Positions 19,889-29,035 of a stretch of DNA of 64,000 bases are shown here, one piece after another. The notes below the pieces were generated by a model that was not told the origin of the DNA, made no database searches, and worked only from the letters and a program-made list of their open reading frames with translations. Both the position numbers and the translations under genes were made by a program. Within the stretch, counting starts at the first letter, position 1. Each line of letters opens with the position of its first letter. Source of the DNA: an uncultured Caulobacterales bacterium (GTDB lineage: Bacteria > Pseudomonadota > Alphaproteobacteria > Caulobacterales > Maricaulaceae); assembly GCA_937928165.1 (NCBI GenBank), contig CALFVT010000007.1, positions 101,845 through 165,844 of the forward strand, in the 5' to 3' direction.

Positions 19889-21057
19889 GCGAGCGGCGCT
19901 TTGATCTTGTCTATTAGGCTGCGGGGGCGGGTTTTAACCAAGATAAATGTAATAAGCCCCAACATGGCCATGTTAAGGGGTAAATCATATGACGGATTTA
20001 TACTCGCGATATAAACTGACGGCGTTGGCAAGACTGAGCCTTCATAATTGACAAATATTGCGGCAAAAAGATTATTGGCGACATGGACGCCAATCGCCGT
20101 TTCAAGACCGCCTTCGAAATAGATTAAAATACATAAAAGATACCCAAAGCTGAAATAACTACTCATGGTTAAGGCGTGCATGAAGATCCCTTTCTCGGCG
20201 CTAGATGTGCTTTCCGGGTTAGCCAGATGTAGCGCCATAAAAAACAGGCTTGTGATAATAAAAACGACCCAAGGGTTTTTAATATATTGCCCAAAACCTT
20301 GGTTCATATAACCGCGAATAACAATTTCCTCTGTTGCGGATTGTAGGGGGATAAAAAGTAAGGAAGCTATAGCGAAACCAAAAAAACGGCTGGGGTCAAA
20401 TTGTAGTTTTAACGGCGAAAGCCCGCTAACATGTCCAATAACGCTCACCATCGCCGCTATGGCCCAAAATACACCAATAGCAAAAAATGTACGGCTCCAA
20501 TTATATGTTTTAAAAGCGGTATGAAGGCTCGTAATACTACGTGAATGCCAATATTTCTGAATGAGGTAAACAATAATTAAGGTGCCCGGAAAGATTAGCA
20601 GAAAACAGATATATATCCATGGATTAAGCCCCATAGCCTGCGTCATAAGTTTTGTAGATTCAGCATCGCTCAATAAAGGCGCAAGTTTAACACTAAAAAT
20701 AATGGCTATAGCCGTAGCGATAAGGGCCATAAATCCCATAATTTGTGCTGTATCTTGTTCTTTAACAGATCGTGCTGCTATCCAAAATCCTGTTCCAATG
20801 GCGCCGAGTGTTAAAAACCCAAACCCATAAAGAGCGAGCTTTTGCACATTATCATCGGTTAACATATCAAGGCTTGCGGCGGTAATCTGCGCGGCAATCT
20901 CGGGGTCAGCCGATTCAATGAGCGGAATTATAGGACTGGTGAGAAAGACTTGCGCAAATATCCACCCGATAAAAATCAGCCAAAAACCACCTAGCCAGTG
21001 ATACCATCTTGTTTTGCCGCCACTAGCTGCGTTTAAATAATGATCCCAACCGGTCAT
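19873..21057 (-). CDS. CPBP-family intramembrane metalloprotease (CAAX protease-like)
   Basis: 394-residue polytopic protein with about eight hydrophobic segments. The Abi/CPBP motifs are complete: Glu243-Glu244 and Arg248 in ATEEIVIRGYMNQ, His277 in FMALHLANPE, and His325 with Asn328/Asn329 in HVANNL. Bacterial members process membrane or peptide substrates; some give bacteriocin immunity. The substrate cannot be inferred here. Single gene; it diverges from the Hpt gene with about 107 bp between the start codons used here. Confidence 0.85.
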   Translation of the reverse strand: MTGWDHYLNAASGGKTRWYHWLGGFWLIFIGWIFAQVFLTSPIIPLIESADPEIAAQITAASLDMLTDDNVQKLALYGFGFLTLGAIGTGFWIAARSVKEQDTAQIMGFMALIATAIAIIFSVKLAPLLSDAESTKLMTQAMGLNPWIYICFLLIFPGTLIIVYLIQKYWHSRSITSLHTAFKTYNWSRTFFAIGVFWAIAAMVSVIGHVSGLSPLKLQFDPSRFFGFAIASLLFIPLQSATEEIVIRGYMNQGFGQYIKNPWVVFIITSLFFMALHLANPESTSSAEKGIFMHALTMSSYFSFGYLLCILIYFEGGLETAIGVHVANNLFAAIFVNYEGSVLPTPSVYIASINPSYDLPLNMAMLGLITFILVKTRPRSLIDKIKAPLAQAIS

Positions 21058-21164
21058 ATCGACTCTCCAAAATTTATCCTTTGAGTTTTACGGATAGGCG
21101 GGGGGCTTGCAAGACAGAAATAATAGACATTGTGAACATATGGGCCGTGGGCTTTAATGAAGCT

Positions 21165-21548
21165 ATGTCGCCTGATGAACAAAATGATTCGATTCTTGAG
21201 ATCGATTTTGATCACCTCAACCGCTATGTTGACGGTGATGTCGCCTTAACGCGGGAGCTTTTTGGCCTGTTTCAAAGCCAAACGGAAATATGGATGCGGA
21301 TGCTAACGGTTGACGCAGACCCTGAGATGTTTGAGTCTGCCGCCCATTCCCTTAAAGGCACAGCGCAGGCGGTCGGCGCTTTGCGTCTTGCGGGGTTATG
21401 CCTACAAGCAGAAGACACGCAAAGTATGAAAGCCACGCAGGGGCGTAAGGTGAAATTAATTCAAGACATTGAATTTACGGTTTCGCGGGTGATTACTGAA
21501 ATGCAGCGGTGGGAGCACCGCCAAATGATAAAAGACTTAGACGGCTAA
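21165..21548 (+). CDS. Histidine phosphotransfer (Hpt) domain protein
   Basis: A single Hpt domain fills the 128-residue product, with phospho-acceptor His61 in AAHSLKGTAQAVGA and the four-helix pattern around it. It would relay phosphate between a hybrid kinase and a response regulator; no kinase or regulator lies nearby. The first in-frame start is TTG at 21081, but ATG 21165 (MSPDEQND) gives the normal domain boundary and is preferred. Confidence 0.8.
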   Translation: MSPDEQNDSILEIDFDHLNRYVDGDVALTRELFGLFQSQTEIWMRMLTVDADPEMFESAAHSLKGTAQAVGALRLAGLCLQAEDTQSMKATQGRKVKLIQDIEFTVSRVITEMQRWEHRQMIKDLDG

Positions 21549-21568
21549 GCTGCGAACTTATTCCCTTA

Positions 21569-22756
21569 TTACCGCGCCAATAATTTCATCGCCTCTTCAA
21601 TGCCGGATAATGTCATGGGAAACATGCGGTCTTTACCGATGATCTCTTGAATGATTTGTGTGGATTGGGAATAGGCCCAATATTTCTCCGGTGAGGGGTT
21701 AAGCCATATCAGATTAGGATAAATATCAGCGATGCGCTGTAGCCATAATCCGCCGGGTTCTTCGTTCCAATGCTCCACAGAGCCCCCTCGCAAAGTAACT
21801 TCATAGGGGCTCATGGCCGCATCCCCGACAAGGACAACCCGGTAATCGGATGGGTATTTATGCAAGACATCCCATGTCGGCGTTAGCTCTTGATTGCGCC
21901 GCGCATTATTCATCCAAAGGTTTTCATAGATGCAATTATGAAAATAGAAATATTCCAGATGTTTAAATTCTGAACGCGCTGCAGAAAATAGCTCTTCCGC
22001 TTGCTGGACATGGGCGTCCATAGAGCCGCCAATATCAAAAAAAGCGAGGACTTTGACCGCATTACGCCGTTCTGCGCGCATTTGAATGTCGAGCCAACCC
22101 TTTTGCGCCGTCCCGCGAATCGTGCTGTCAAGATCAAGCTCATCACGCGCCCCGTCCCGCGCCAGCCGCCTTAACCTGCGAAGGGCGACTTTGATATTAC
22201 GAGTTCCAAGCTCTCGGTCACCATCAAGGTTTTTAAATATGCGTTTATCCCAGACTTTAACGGCCTTCCCGTGGCGGCCCTGTTTTTGGCCGATCCGTAT
22301 GCCTTCAGGGTTATAGCCATAAGCGCCGAACGGGGAGGTGCCGGCGGTTCCAATGTTTTTATTCCCGCCCTCATGGCGTTTATCTTGGTTTTCAAGCCGC
22401 TCGCGCAGGGCTTCCATCAGAGCATCAAAGCCGCCCTTACTTTCAACCTCGGCCATTTCTTCAGGGCTGAGGAGTTTTTCGGCCATAGCGCGGAGCCAGT
22501 CTTCGGGGATGTCACCTTCGGCCATGCCGAATATATCGCCGATGTAATCAATCCCGCGAAAGACATGGGAGAAGACTTGGTCAAACTTATCAAGATTACG
22601 CTCGTCTTTGACAAGAGCGGTGCGGGATAAATAGTAAAACCCGTCAAGGCTTTCATCGCTCGCTTGTTTTTCAACCCCTTCTAAAAGAGCAAGATATTCC
22701 CGTATAGAGACGGGAATTTTGGCGGCGCGCAATTCGGAAAAGAAGGTTTGAAACAT
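21569..22756 (-). CDS. CoxE-like von Willebrand factor A protein (COG3825 type)
   Basis: 395 residues. The N-terminal 120 residues are helical (SELRAAKIPVSIREYLALLE) and the C-terminal half is a vWA-like domain with the metal-site motif FFDIGGSMDAHV (Asp241) and the LVGDAAMSPYEV strand. The family normally works with a MoxR-type AAA+ ATPase in cofactor insertion or protein remodelling. No MoxR gene is adjacent in this window, so the partner must be encoded elsewhere. Confidence 0.82.
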   Translation of the reverse strand: MFQTFFSELRAAKIPVSIREYLALLEGVEKQASDESLDGFYYLSRTALVKDERNLDKFDQVFSHVFRGIDYIGDIFGMAEGDIPEDWLRAMAEKLLSPEEMAEVESKGGFDALMEALRERLENQDKRHEGGNKNIGTAGTSPFGAYGYNPEGIRIGQKQGRHGKAVKVWDKRIFKNLDGDRELGTRNIKVALRRLRRLARDGARDELDLDSTIRGTAQKGWLDIQMRAERRNAVKVLAFFDIGGSMDAHVQQAEELFSAARSEFKHLEYFYFHNCIYENLWMNNARRNQELTPTWDVLHKYPSDYRVVLVGDAAMSPYEVTLRGGSVEHWNEEPGGLWLQRIADIYPNLIWLNPSPEKYWAYSQSTQIIQEIIGKDRMFPMTLSGIEEAMKLLAR

Positions 22757-22807
22757 ACGGCCTAGATAATCAAAATTTAAATAGACGCAAGTTTAATGAT
22801 TGCAAGA

Positions 22808-23518
22808 CTAGCCTGTTCGCATGTCCGTTTCGATACGTGCGGTCAATTCAGGACCGAGTTTTAAGGCCATAGCCAGCGTATCAAGATAGTCGCGTTCTGC
22901 TGGGTTAAGGCCGTCGGCCACGCGGCATGACACCGCATATATCTCGCGGGCTTCCTGATCTGATGTGGAAAGGGCCGCAATATCGCTTGCGGAGGCATTT
23001 GTGTTTAATAAGGCTTCAATCGCCGTCTCGCTGGATTTATTATAATTGAGTAAAAGTTGCCTCTCGGCGTCGTGTAACTGACCATCGGCTTGGGCGGCGG
23101 CAACCATCGCCTTTAGGAGGGTTTGGGCGCGTGCATTGGCGGGCTTTCCGGTGATGAGGCCTATGACCTCATCTTTTGAGGTCGGCATGCCCCCGGATTT
23201 ATAAGCTCTATAGGCTAAAACCCCTAAGGCAGATAAACTGCCGAGGCCTGCGACTTTACGGCCCGAACGGGAGGACAGTAATAAGGCGAGAGCGCCCGCT
23301 GCAGCGCCGGAGCCGACGCCTTTTCTCAGGGCCGCGCGGGAGGCGTCATCATCGTCAACCCCGAGCTTTTCTGCCAAGATATTTTCGCCTTTAGCCGCAA
23401 GGTCTTTACCTTTTTCGGTCAGCCCTGCGGATTGGGCTTTACCTTTGGCCAGCAGATCTTGGCCAGTTTTTAAAATATCATTGAGTAAGTTTTCGGCGTT
23501 AAAGTCTGTTTGCGACAT
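22808..23518 (-). CDS. TerB-like / DUF533 protein (YebE type)
   Basis: 236 residues. An Ala/Gly-rich segment at about 65-95 (GVGSGAAAGALALLLSSRSG) could form a membrane-interacting glycine-zipper. A C-terminal TerB-like helical domain contains MVAAAQADGQLHDAERQLLL. The function of this family is not known; related proteins are induced by envelope stress. It lies 51 bp upstream (in the direction of transcription) of the vWA gene on the same strand, so co-transcription is possible. Confidence 0.78.
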   Translation of the reverse strand: MSQTDFNAENLLNDILKTGQDLLAKGKAQSAGLTEKGKDLAAKGENILAEKLGVDDDDASRAALRKGVGSGAAAGALALLLSSRSGRKVAGLGSLSALGVLAYRAYKSGGMPTSKDEVIGLITGKPANARAQTLLKAMVAAAQADGQLHDAERQLLLNYNKSSETAIEALLNTNASASDIAALSTSDQEAREIYAVSCRVADGLNPAERDYLDTLAMALKLGPELTARIETDMRTG

Positions 23519-23605
23519 AATATCATAATCCCCTTTTTTACAAACCTAACATAGAGCTCAGCACATGAAAAGCGGCCAGCGCGGTTGGAGTACATAGACA
23601 AAAAA

Positions 23606-23683
23606 ATGAAGTCAGGGGTGACATTAAGTTTAATTGTTTTTGGCGTAATTATAGCTATGTTAATGGCGTGGCAAAGATTTTGA
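23606..23683 (+). CDS. Possible 25-residue single-helix microprotein
   Basis: ATG 23606 opens a 25-codon frame (start MKSGVTLSLIVFGVII, end AWQRF) that is almost entirely one hydrophobic helix with basic ends. It overlaps the GTG start of the retropepsin-like gene by 16 bp in another frame, which would allow translational coupling. A GGAG lies 17 bp upstream, too far to be convincing. It may be chance. Confidence 0.25.
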   Translation: MKSGVTLSLIVFGVIIAMLMAWQRF

Positions 23684-24684
23684 ATATTATAATATGTCTA
23701 TTATTATTTGACTTATCTGCTTGTGCAGTGACGACAAAAAAGCCGCACAACCTTAAAGCCTTAGAAGCTCTTGATAACCCTGATATAATCCGTTTTCCTC
23801 TGACAACCACATCACATGGTCGCTGGGTCGTAACCGTTACGCTTGATGATAATCATAAGGTAGATATGATTTTGGATACGGGTGCAACATATTCGGCCTT
23901 TTTCAACGACTCTGTCGATAAGTTTAACTTAATCGTTGATGATACAAATCTAACGCGCATTCATGGGCTTGTTGCTAATTCTTATGCCTCCAATACTGTG
24001 ATTGAACATCTGAGTTTTGGGACAGATAGTTTTTACAATAAATCCTTCGCAATATTGCCAGAGACAAAAAACAATACTGATAAGGTAATCGCCGCTGATG
24101 GCTTAATCGGTATGGATATAATGGAAAATTATAGAGTGTTTGTAGATGTTAAAAAAAGTCAAATCTATTTCATACCCATAGACTTTCCTGACCTTTTGCT
24201 TCCGGGAAATATGACGCCAATCCCTCTATCTTCAAACCCTTACCGTGATGTTGCGCCGCGGTTAAATTTTTTAACATTAAGCATTAAAAACAAAGAAATT
24301 CCGGCTTTATTAGATACGGGAACAGATGTTCATATTATAAATTGGCATGCCGCAACCTTTGTTGAAGCCCATGCATTGCGGGCGCAGCTGAAATGGCGCT
24401 GGAAACTTGCGGGTGCCGTTGGTGAATTTAAACCCGTTATTCGCGCTCATGTTAATGAAGTCAGATCAGGGGGATATAAATGGCAAGATGTTAATATGAT
24501 TATTAAGGATACGGATAGCCTTGATATTATTGGCATATCTGACAAACCTATATTAATTGCAGGAATTGAGTTTTTTGATAACAGAAATGTCTATTTAGAC
24601 TTTAAGAATAATAAGCTTTGGCTGCAGATAAAACACCTGAGTCATGATGATGATAAAATACTTACGATCTGCCAATCTTGTTAG
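23668..24684 (+). CDS. Retropepsin-like aspartic protease, predicted lipoprotein
   Basis: 338 residues starting at GTG. The signal peptide ends in lipobox LSAC (Cys19). Two half-sites of the retropepsin fold are present: Asp70 in MILDTGATYSAFF and Asp216 in ALLDTGTDVHI, each followed by a beta-rich segment with the hydrophobic-hydrophobic-Gly element (GLIGMDIM; IAGIEFF). This fits a single-chain periplasmic protease with both catalytic aspartates. Its 3' end overlaps the convergent alr gene by 23 bp. The region is more AT-rich than its neighbours. Confidence 0.72.
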   Translation: MAKILNIIICLLLFDLSACAVTTKKPHNLKALEALDNPDIIRFPLTTTSHGRWVVTVTLDDNHKVDMILDTGATYSAFFNDSVDKFNLIVDDTNLTRIHGLVANSYASNTVIEHLSFGTDSFYNKSFAILPETKNNTDKVIAADGLIGMDIMENYRVFVDVKKSQIYFIPIDFPDLLLPGNMTPIPLSSNPYRDVAPRLNFLTLSIKNKEIPALLDTGTDVHIINWHAATFVEAHALRAQLKWRWKLAGAVGEFKPVIRAHVNEVRSGGYKWQDVNMIIKDTDSLDIIGISDKPILIAGIEFFDNRNVYLDFKNNKLWLQIKHLSHDDDKILTICQSC

Positions 24685-25843
24685 GCTTTCTTGGTGGCCC
24701 GTCAGAGCTAAAATAATCCCGGCGGGAGCGGCTCCCAAGGCGGGTTAAAATCTCATAGGGAATCGTGCCAGAGGCTTTGGCAAAACTGAGTAGGTCCCGC
24801 CCAGCAAATTCGGCCCAATCCCCTAATTGCGGCGGGCGGCGAAGGTCTGTAATATTGAGCATTGTTAGGTCCATACTTACGCGCCCAATAATAGGAACAT
24901 GTTTTCCCTGCATACGGGCAAACCCGCCCAGCGCATTATGGCTTGAGCTTGCCGTCACGGGAATACCGTCCGCATAGCCTGCGCCGACGATAGCGATTGT
25001 CATAGGGTGTGGGGCGATATAGGCCGCATTATACCCAAGGCTTTCGCCCTTTTTTACAACTCGCGTTTGAAGTACGGGCGCCATAAGAGAGACGGTGTTT
25101 TCAGTGATGTTATCATCTGCGTTATTTGTAATATCTTTGGCAAATAACCCCAATCCGGCACGTACCATTTGGAAATGATAAGGCTTGCCGAGGGCAATGC
25201 CCGGTGAATTTGCAAGGCTCATCGGCATGACCGGAAAACGGGCGGCGGCTTTTTTGAAGCGGGCGAGCTGCGCGGCGTTCATCGAGCTTGTTTTATCCGG
25301 CGCGCAGGCGAGGTGGCTCATGATTAACATGGGCACAAGTTGCTCGAGCATTTTCTTATTACGGCTCAGGCGGTCAATATCCTCATCCGTTAGCCCAAGC
25401 CGGTTCATGCCTGTGTCAATATGCAAGGCGCAGGCGGGACGGCGGCGTGCTTCGCCCGTGGTGCTCAGCCAAACTTGGGCCTGTTCAAAGGAATTAATAA
25501 CCGGTTTTAATTCAGCGCCGTTATAAAGGGAGATATCACGCGGGGCAGGGCCGTTAAGCACATATATGCTCGCGGTGTCCCCAATCGTATTGCGAAGTAT
25601 TTTGCCTTCGCCTGCGGTAGCGACAAAGAAATTGCGGCAGCCCGCGCCATAAAGGGTTTTGCCAACCCGTTCCGCTCCAAGGCCGTAAGCATTGGCCTTG
25701 ATACTGGCGGCGACTTTCACATGACGGCCCACGTTATCTTGGAGGCGCATATAATTACGTTTTAGAGCGCCAAGATCAATCTTAAGGGTCGGGCGCGCGC
25801 TATAGGCCGCAGATGCGGTTTTATCAGGTGTGTGGCGGGACAT
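24662..25843 (-). CDS. alr: Alanine racemase
   Basis: PLP enzyme that makes D-alanine for peptidoglycan. The PLP lysine is Lys49 in ASIKANAYGLG. The catalytic tyrosine lies in ESLGYNAAYI, and IGRVSMDLTMLNI marks the C-terminal beta domain. 393 residues, near the usual length with a short N-terminal extension. It follows dnaB by 8 bp on the same strand, the common alphaproteobacterial order. Confidence 0.93.
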   Translation of the reverse strand: MSRHTPDKTASAAYSARPTLKIDLGALKRNYMRLQDNVGRHVKVAASIKANAYGLGAERVGKTLYGAGCRNFFVATAGEGKILRNTIGDTASIYVLNGPAPRDISLYNGAELKPVINSFEQAQVWLSTTGEARRRPACALHIDTGMNRLGLTDEDIDRLSRNKKMLEQLVPMLIMSHLACAPDKTSSMNAAQLARFKKAAARFPVMPMSLANSPGIALGKPYHFQMVRAGLGLFAKDITNNADDNITENTVSLMAPVLQTRVVKKGESLGYNAAYIAPHPMTIAIVGAGYADGIPVTASSSHNALGGFARMQGKHVPIIGRVSMDLTMLNITDLRRPPQLGDWAEFAGRDLLSFAKASGTIPYEILTRLGSRSRRDYFSSDGPPRKPNKIGRS

Positions 25844-25851
25844 AAACGGCC

Positions 25852-27342
25852 CTAAGGCCCCATATTATTATAGGGATCATCATGGGCAAGATTGCCAAAT
25901 TTCGTGAGTTCTGCGCGGAAGGAGAGTTTGACCGTTCCGATCGGGCCATGGCGCTGCTTGCCAACAATCACTTCGGCTTTGCCGTGGAGTTGCTCCATTT
26001 CTTCTTGCCACTTCATATGCTCTTCCGTGCCCTCCGTCGGCTCCATTCGGGCTTTGTAATATTCTTCGCGGAAGACAAACATCACCACATCTGCGTCTTG
26101 CTCGATGGAGCCCGACTCGCGTAGGTCAGAGAGCTGCGGGCGTTTATCATCCCGCTGCTCCACGGCACGAGAGAGCTGGGCGAGGGCGAGGACAGGTACG
26201 TCAAGCTCTTTGGCGAGGGCTTTCAGGCCTTGGGTAATCATGCTGACCTCTTGAACGCGGTTGTCAGAAGACTTCATCTGGCTACCGCCTGTCAAAAGCT
26301 GGAGATAGTCAACCACGATAAGGTCAAGCCCTTCCATACGTTTAAGTCGCCGCGCCCGCGCCGAAAGCTGCCCAATGGAAATGCCGCCTGTATCATCAAT
26401 GAAAAGCGGGATAGAATTAATTTCATCGGCGGCGTCCCGTACGGTTTCAAATTGCTCGGCGGTAATATCCCCGCGGCGAATATGAAAGGACGAAATTTCT
26501 GCTTGCTCCGCCAAGAGCCGCGTTGCGAGTTGCTCCGATGACATCTCAAGGCTAAAGAAGGCCACACGACCACCATTGGCGGTTTTAATAATGCCGTTTT
26601 CATCTTTTTCCTCACGAAATTGCTTGGCCACATGAAAGGCGATGTTCATGGCGAGAGAGGATTTTCCCATAGAAGGCCGCCCGGCGAGAATAACCAGATC
26701 AGAGCGGTGAAGGCCAGATAATTGCCGGTCCATATCAATAAGGCCCGTCGACATGCCCGATAAGCTCCCGTCGCGGCTAAAGGCGGCGGTGGCCATTTCA
26801 ATGGATTTAAGTAGGGATTGATCGAAACTTTCAAACCCGCCCTGAACCGTGCCCACTTCGGCGAGAGAGAAAAGCTGCCCTTCCGCATGAGCGATTTGGG
26901 CAATCGCATCGGCTTCATTTTCGGGATCTTTGGCGTGGTTTGATATGTCTTCACCAAGACGTATCAATTCTCGCCGCATAGCGAGGTCGAAAATAAGCTT
27001 GGCATATTCCGGCGCAGCTGCACCGCTTGGGGCGTTATGTAAAAGCCGCGCAAGATATTCAACACCGCCAATATCGATGAGCGTATCATCTTGCGAAAAG
27101 CGGTTCTTAAGGACAATCGCATCCGCAAGCTTGCCATGTTCGATTAAGGTCGCAATAGAGTCAAAAATGCGGATATGGATAGGGTTATAAAAATGTTTGG
27201 CTTGAACAATGCCGCTAATACGGTGGAAGATTTCATTGTCATAGAGCAAGGCCCCAATCAACGCTTGTTCCGCTTCGGGGCTATGGGGCGCCGCGTTAAG
27301 GTGTTCGCTATCTGCGGGGGATGAATCGTCAATAAATGCCAT
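25852..27342 (-). CDS. dnaB: Replicative DNA helicase DnaB
   Basis: Hexameric helicase of the replication fork. The N-terminal primase-binding domain begins with PHSPEAEQALIGALL. The RecA-like motor has Walker A GRPSMGKSSLAMNIA, Walker B LIVVDYLQLL and the arginine-finger region DKRPQLSDLRESGSIEQDAD. 496 residues, no intein. It lies downstream of rplI on the same strand but behind a terminator, and a consensus DnaA box sits about 114 bp upstream of its start. Confidence 0.95.
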   Translation of the reverse strand: MAFIDDSSPADSEHLNAAPHSPEAEQALIGALLYDNEIFHRISGIVQAKHFYNPIHIRIFDSIATLIEHGKLADAIVLKNRFSQDDTLIDIGGVEYLARLLHNAPSGAAAPEYAKLIFDLAMRRELIRLGEDISNHAKDPENEADAIAQIAHAEGQLFSLAEVGTVQGGFESFDQSLLKSIEMATAAFSRDGSLSGMSTGLIDMDRQLSGLHRSDLVILAGRPSMGKSSLAMNIAFHVAKQFREEKDENGIIKTANGGRVAFFSLEMSSEQLATRLLAEQAEISSFHIRRGDITAEQFETVRDAADEINSIPLFIDDTGGISIGQLSARARRLKRMEGLDLIVVDYLQLLTGGSQMKSSDNRVQEVSMITQGLKALAKELDVPVLALAQLSRAVEQRDDKRPQLSDLRESGSIEQDADVVMFVFREEYYKARMEPTEGTEEHMKWQEEMEQLHGKAEVIVGKQRHGPIGTVKLSFRAELTKFGNLAHDDPYNNMGP

Positions 27343-27455
27343 AATTATGACCTAGCATAAACAATCTAATATGGGCAGTGTGAAGGCGTGTTTAAGGCGG
27401 TTCTATGGTGTTTTATTTTAGGCTGTGATGATTGTTCCCAAAATATATACATCAC

Positions 27456-27464
27456 TTATCCACA
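27456..27464. promoter_or_regulatory. Consensus DnaA box upstream of dnaB
   Basis: TTATCCACA, identical to the consensus DnaA-binding nonamer, lies between the rplI terminator and dnaB, 114 bp before the dnaB start. AT-rich sequence (TATATATTTT on the minus strand) adjoins it and could hold the dnaB promoter. Only one box was noticed, so an origin is unlikely. Confidence 0.55.
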
Positions 27465-27507
27465 AGAATACCCACATGCGAGCGAGCCGTTTAATGTGAA
27501 GCCCCCA

Positions 27508-27535
27508 AAGAAAAACCCGGCACAAAGGCCGGGTT
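27508..27535 (-). terminator. Intrinsic terminator of the rpsF-rpsR-rplI operon
   Basis: AACCCGG (27514-27520) pairs with CCGGGTT (27529-27535) around an 8-nt loop. Read on the minus strand, a T-rich tract follows. It lies 27 bp past the rplI stop. Confidence 0.8.
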
Positions 27536-27561
27536 GAATTTTGTTGTCCAAAAGATAGAGC

Positions 27562-28173
27562 TTACTCTTCTTCTTCGCCTTTTGACTGCGGAATATCTTG
27601 CTCTGGATCACGGCCTTCGTCAAACATTTCGGCAGCGATTTCGGCGCGTTCATTGGCGGCGTCTTCGGCGTCGGCGCGGTCTTGCTCCATTTGAGAGGCA
27701 ATCACGTCTTCGCCTTTGGCTTGACGTTCGGCTTCTTCCTCAGAGCGAGCCACATTGACAACAACCGTAATCGCGACTTCAGGGTGAAGCTTGATTGTGA
27801 CGTTATGAAGGCCAAGGGCTTTAATCGGCTGTTCAAGGACAACCATATTGCGCTTGACGTCGTTTTCTACGGCTTCAACTATGTCGCGTGCAGAGACTGA
27901 GCCGTAAAGCTGCCCTGTTTCGCCCGCTTTGCGGATGATAACATAGCTGCTGCCGTCAAGACCTTCGCCGGAAGAGGCCGCAGCTGCGCGGGTTTCTTCA
28001 TTACGCTTTTCAAGAAACTCCCGTTCCGCTTCGAAGCGGGCAAGGTTAGCTTTGGTGGCACGAAGAGCTTTGGCTTGGGGCAGTAGGAAGTTACGGGCAA
28101 AGCCAGGTTTGACCTTAACAACGTCGCCCATGACGCCGAGTTTTTCAATACGTTCTAAAAGAATGATTTCCAT
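27562..28173 (-). CDS. rplI: 50S ribosomal protein L9
   Basis: Binds 23S rRNA at the base of the L1 stalk. The start [24 protein letters not shown] and the N-terminal [10 protein letters not shown] are signatures. A connecting helix and the C-terminal RNA-binding domain follow. At 203 residues it is longer than the E. coli protein because of an acidic Glu/Asp/Ala-rich tail from about residue 150, as is common in alphaproteobacteria. Last gene of the ribosomal operon. Confidence 0.95.
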   Translation of the reverse strand: MEIILLERIEKLGVMGDVVKVKPGFARNFLLPQAKALRATKANLARFEAEREFLEKRNEETRAAAASSGEGLDGSSYVIIRKAGETGQLYGSVSARDIVEAVENDVKRNMVVLEQPIKALGLHNVTIKLHPEVAITVVVNVARSEEEAERQAKGEDVIASQMEQDRADAEDAANERAEIAAEMFDEGRDPEQDIPQSKGEEEE

Positions 28174-28182
28174 GACAGTCTC

Positions 28183-28443
28183 CTATTTCGTTTCATAGGG
28201 AAGAAGGCCGAGGAAACGCGCGCGTTTGATGGCGCGGGCGAGTTCTCTTTGCTTCTTGCGAGAGACAGCCGTAATGCGGCTTGGAACGATCTTGCCTTTT
28301 TCAGACATATAACGTGCCAGCATTTTCGGATCTTTATAATCAATGGTTTGGCCATTATCACCGGAGAAGGGGCAAACTTTACGGCGGCGACGGAAAGACG
28401 TCCGTGACGGCAGGTTTTCGATTTTAATCGCTTGTTTCGCCAT
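28183..28443 (-). CDS. rpsR: 30S ribosomal protein S18
   Basis: 86 residues, basic, with the signature [22 protein letters not shown] and the C-terminal [20 protein letters not shown]. It binds next to S6 on the platform of the small subunit. It sits between rpsF and rplI with short gaps of 3 and 9 bp. Confidence 0.96.
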   Translation of the reverse strand: MAKQAIKIENLPSRTSFRRRRKVCPFSGDNGQTIDYKDPKMLARYMSEKGKIVPSRITAVSRKKQRELARAIKRARFLGLLPYETK

Positions 28444-28446
28444 GAT

Positions 28447-28803
28447 TTATCCTCTCCGTGTATCGCGGCGCTTACGCTCTTCGCGTTTCGCCAAAATGGG
28501 TGAAGGGGCTTCTGTTAGCTCTTCAACTTTAATTGTCATATAGCGCAAGATATCTTCATTAATGCGGTGTTGACGCTCAATCTCGTGCAGGGCACCTGCC
28601 GGCGCTTCGACTTTAAGTAGGCTATAGTGAGCTTTGCGGTTTTTATTCATGCGGTAAGCAAGGTTACGCAGACCCCAATATTCAGCGCCTTGAACGCTGC
28701 CGCCGAGATTCTCGATTTTGCGAGAAGTTTCTTCCATCATCGTTTCGACTTGTGCCGGAGAGACATCCGGGCGCGAAATGATGACATGTTCGTAAAATGA
28801 CAT
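28447..28803 (-). CDS. rpsF: 30S ribosomal protein S6
   Basis: 118 residues from ATG 28803 (MSFYEHVIISRPDVS), which has AAGGAC at the proper distance; an ATG ten codons upstream is less likely. The typical SSU motif GGSVQGAEYWGLRNLAYRMNK is present, followed by an arginine-rich tail. First gene of rpsF-rpsR-rplI; it diverges from fabD across 232 bp. Confidence 0.95.
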   Translation of the reverse strand: MSFYEHVIISRPDVSPAQVETMMEETSRKIENLGGSVQGAEYWGLRNLAYRMNKNRKAHYSLLKVEAPAGALHEIERQHRINEDILRYMTIKVEELTEAPSPILAKREERKRRDTRRG

Positions 28804-28974
28804 GTCAATGTCCTTCATATGTGGGTGCGGCACATAATACGCCGTGAAGGGTGGCGCTTATATGATGGCTCCGAAGCGTAGGGCTGACCCCATGTCAGCA
28901 TAACGCGGCGGACCGCATCCGGTTAAGGTGGCGCTTTTAAGGGCATTGAGATCAAAATCAAGCTTTTATATGGC

Positions 28975-29002
28975 TTGCCGCCCCGAAATTACGCCCTATA
29001 AA
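28975..29002 (+). promoter_or_regulatory. Probable promoter of the fabD operon
   Basis: TTGCCG (28975-28980), 16-bp spacer, TATAAA (28997-29002), 33 bp before the fabD start. The remainder of the 232-bp rpsF-fabD gap shows no other clear signal. Confidence 0.45.
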
Positions 29003-29035
29003 GCCCGTAAATCAAATTCATTATAAGAGTACGCT

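Noticed and set aside
27343..27507. Replication origin
   Set aside because: Only one DnaA box and no cluster of origin genes beyond dnaB.
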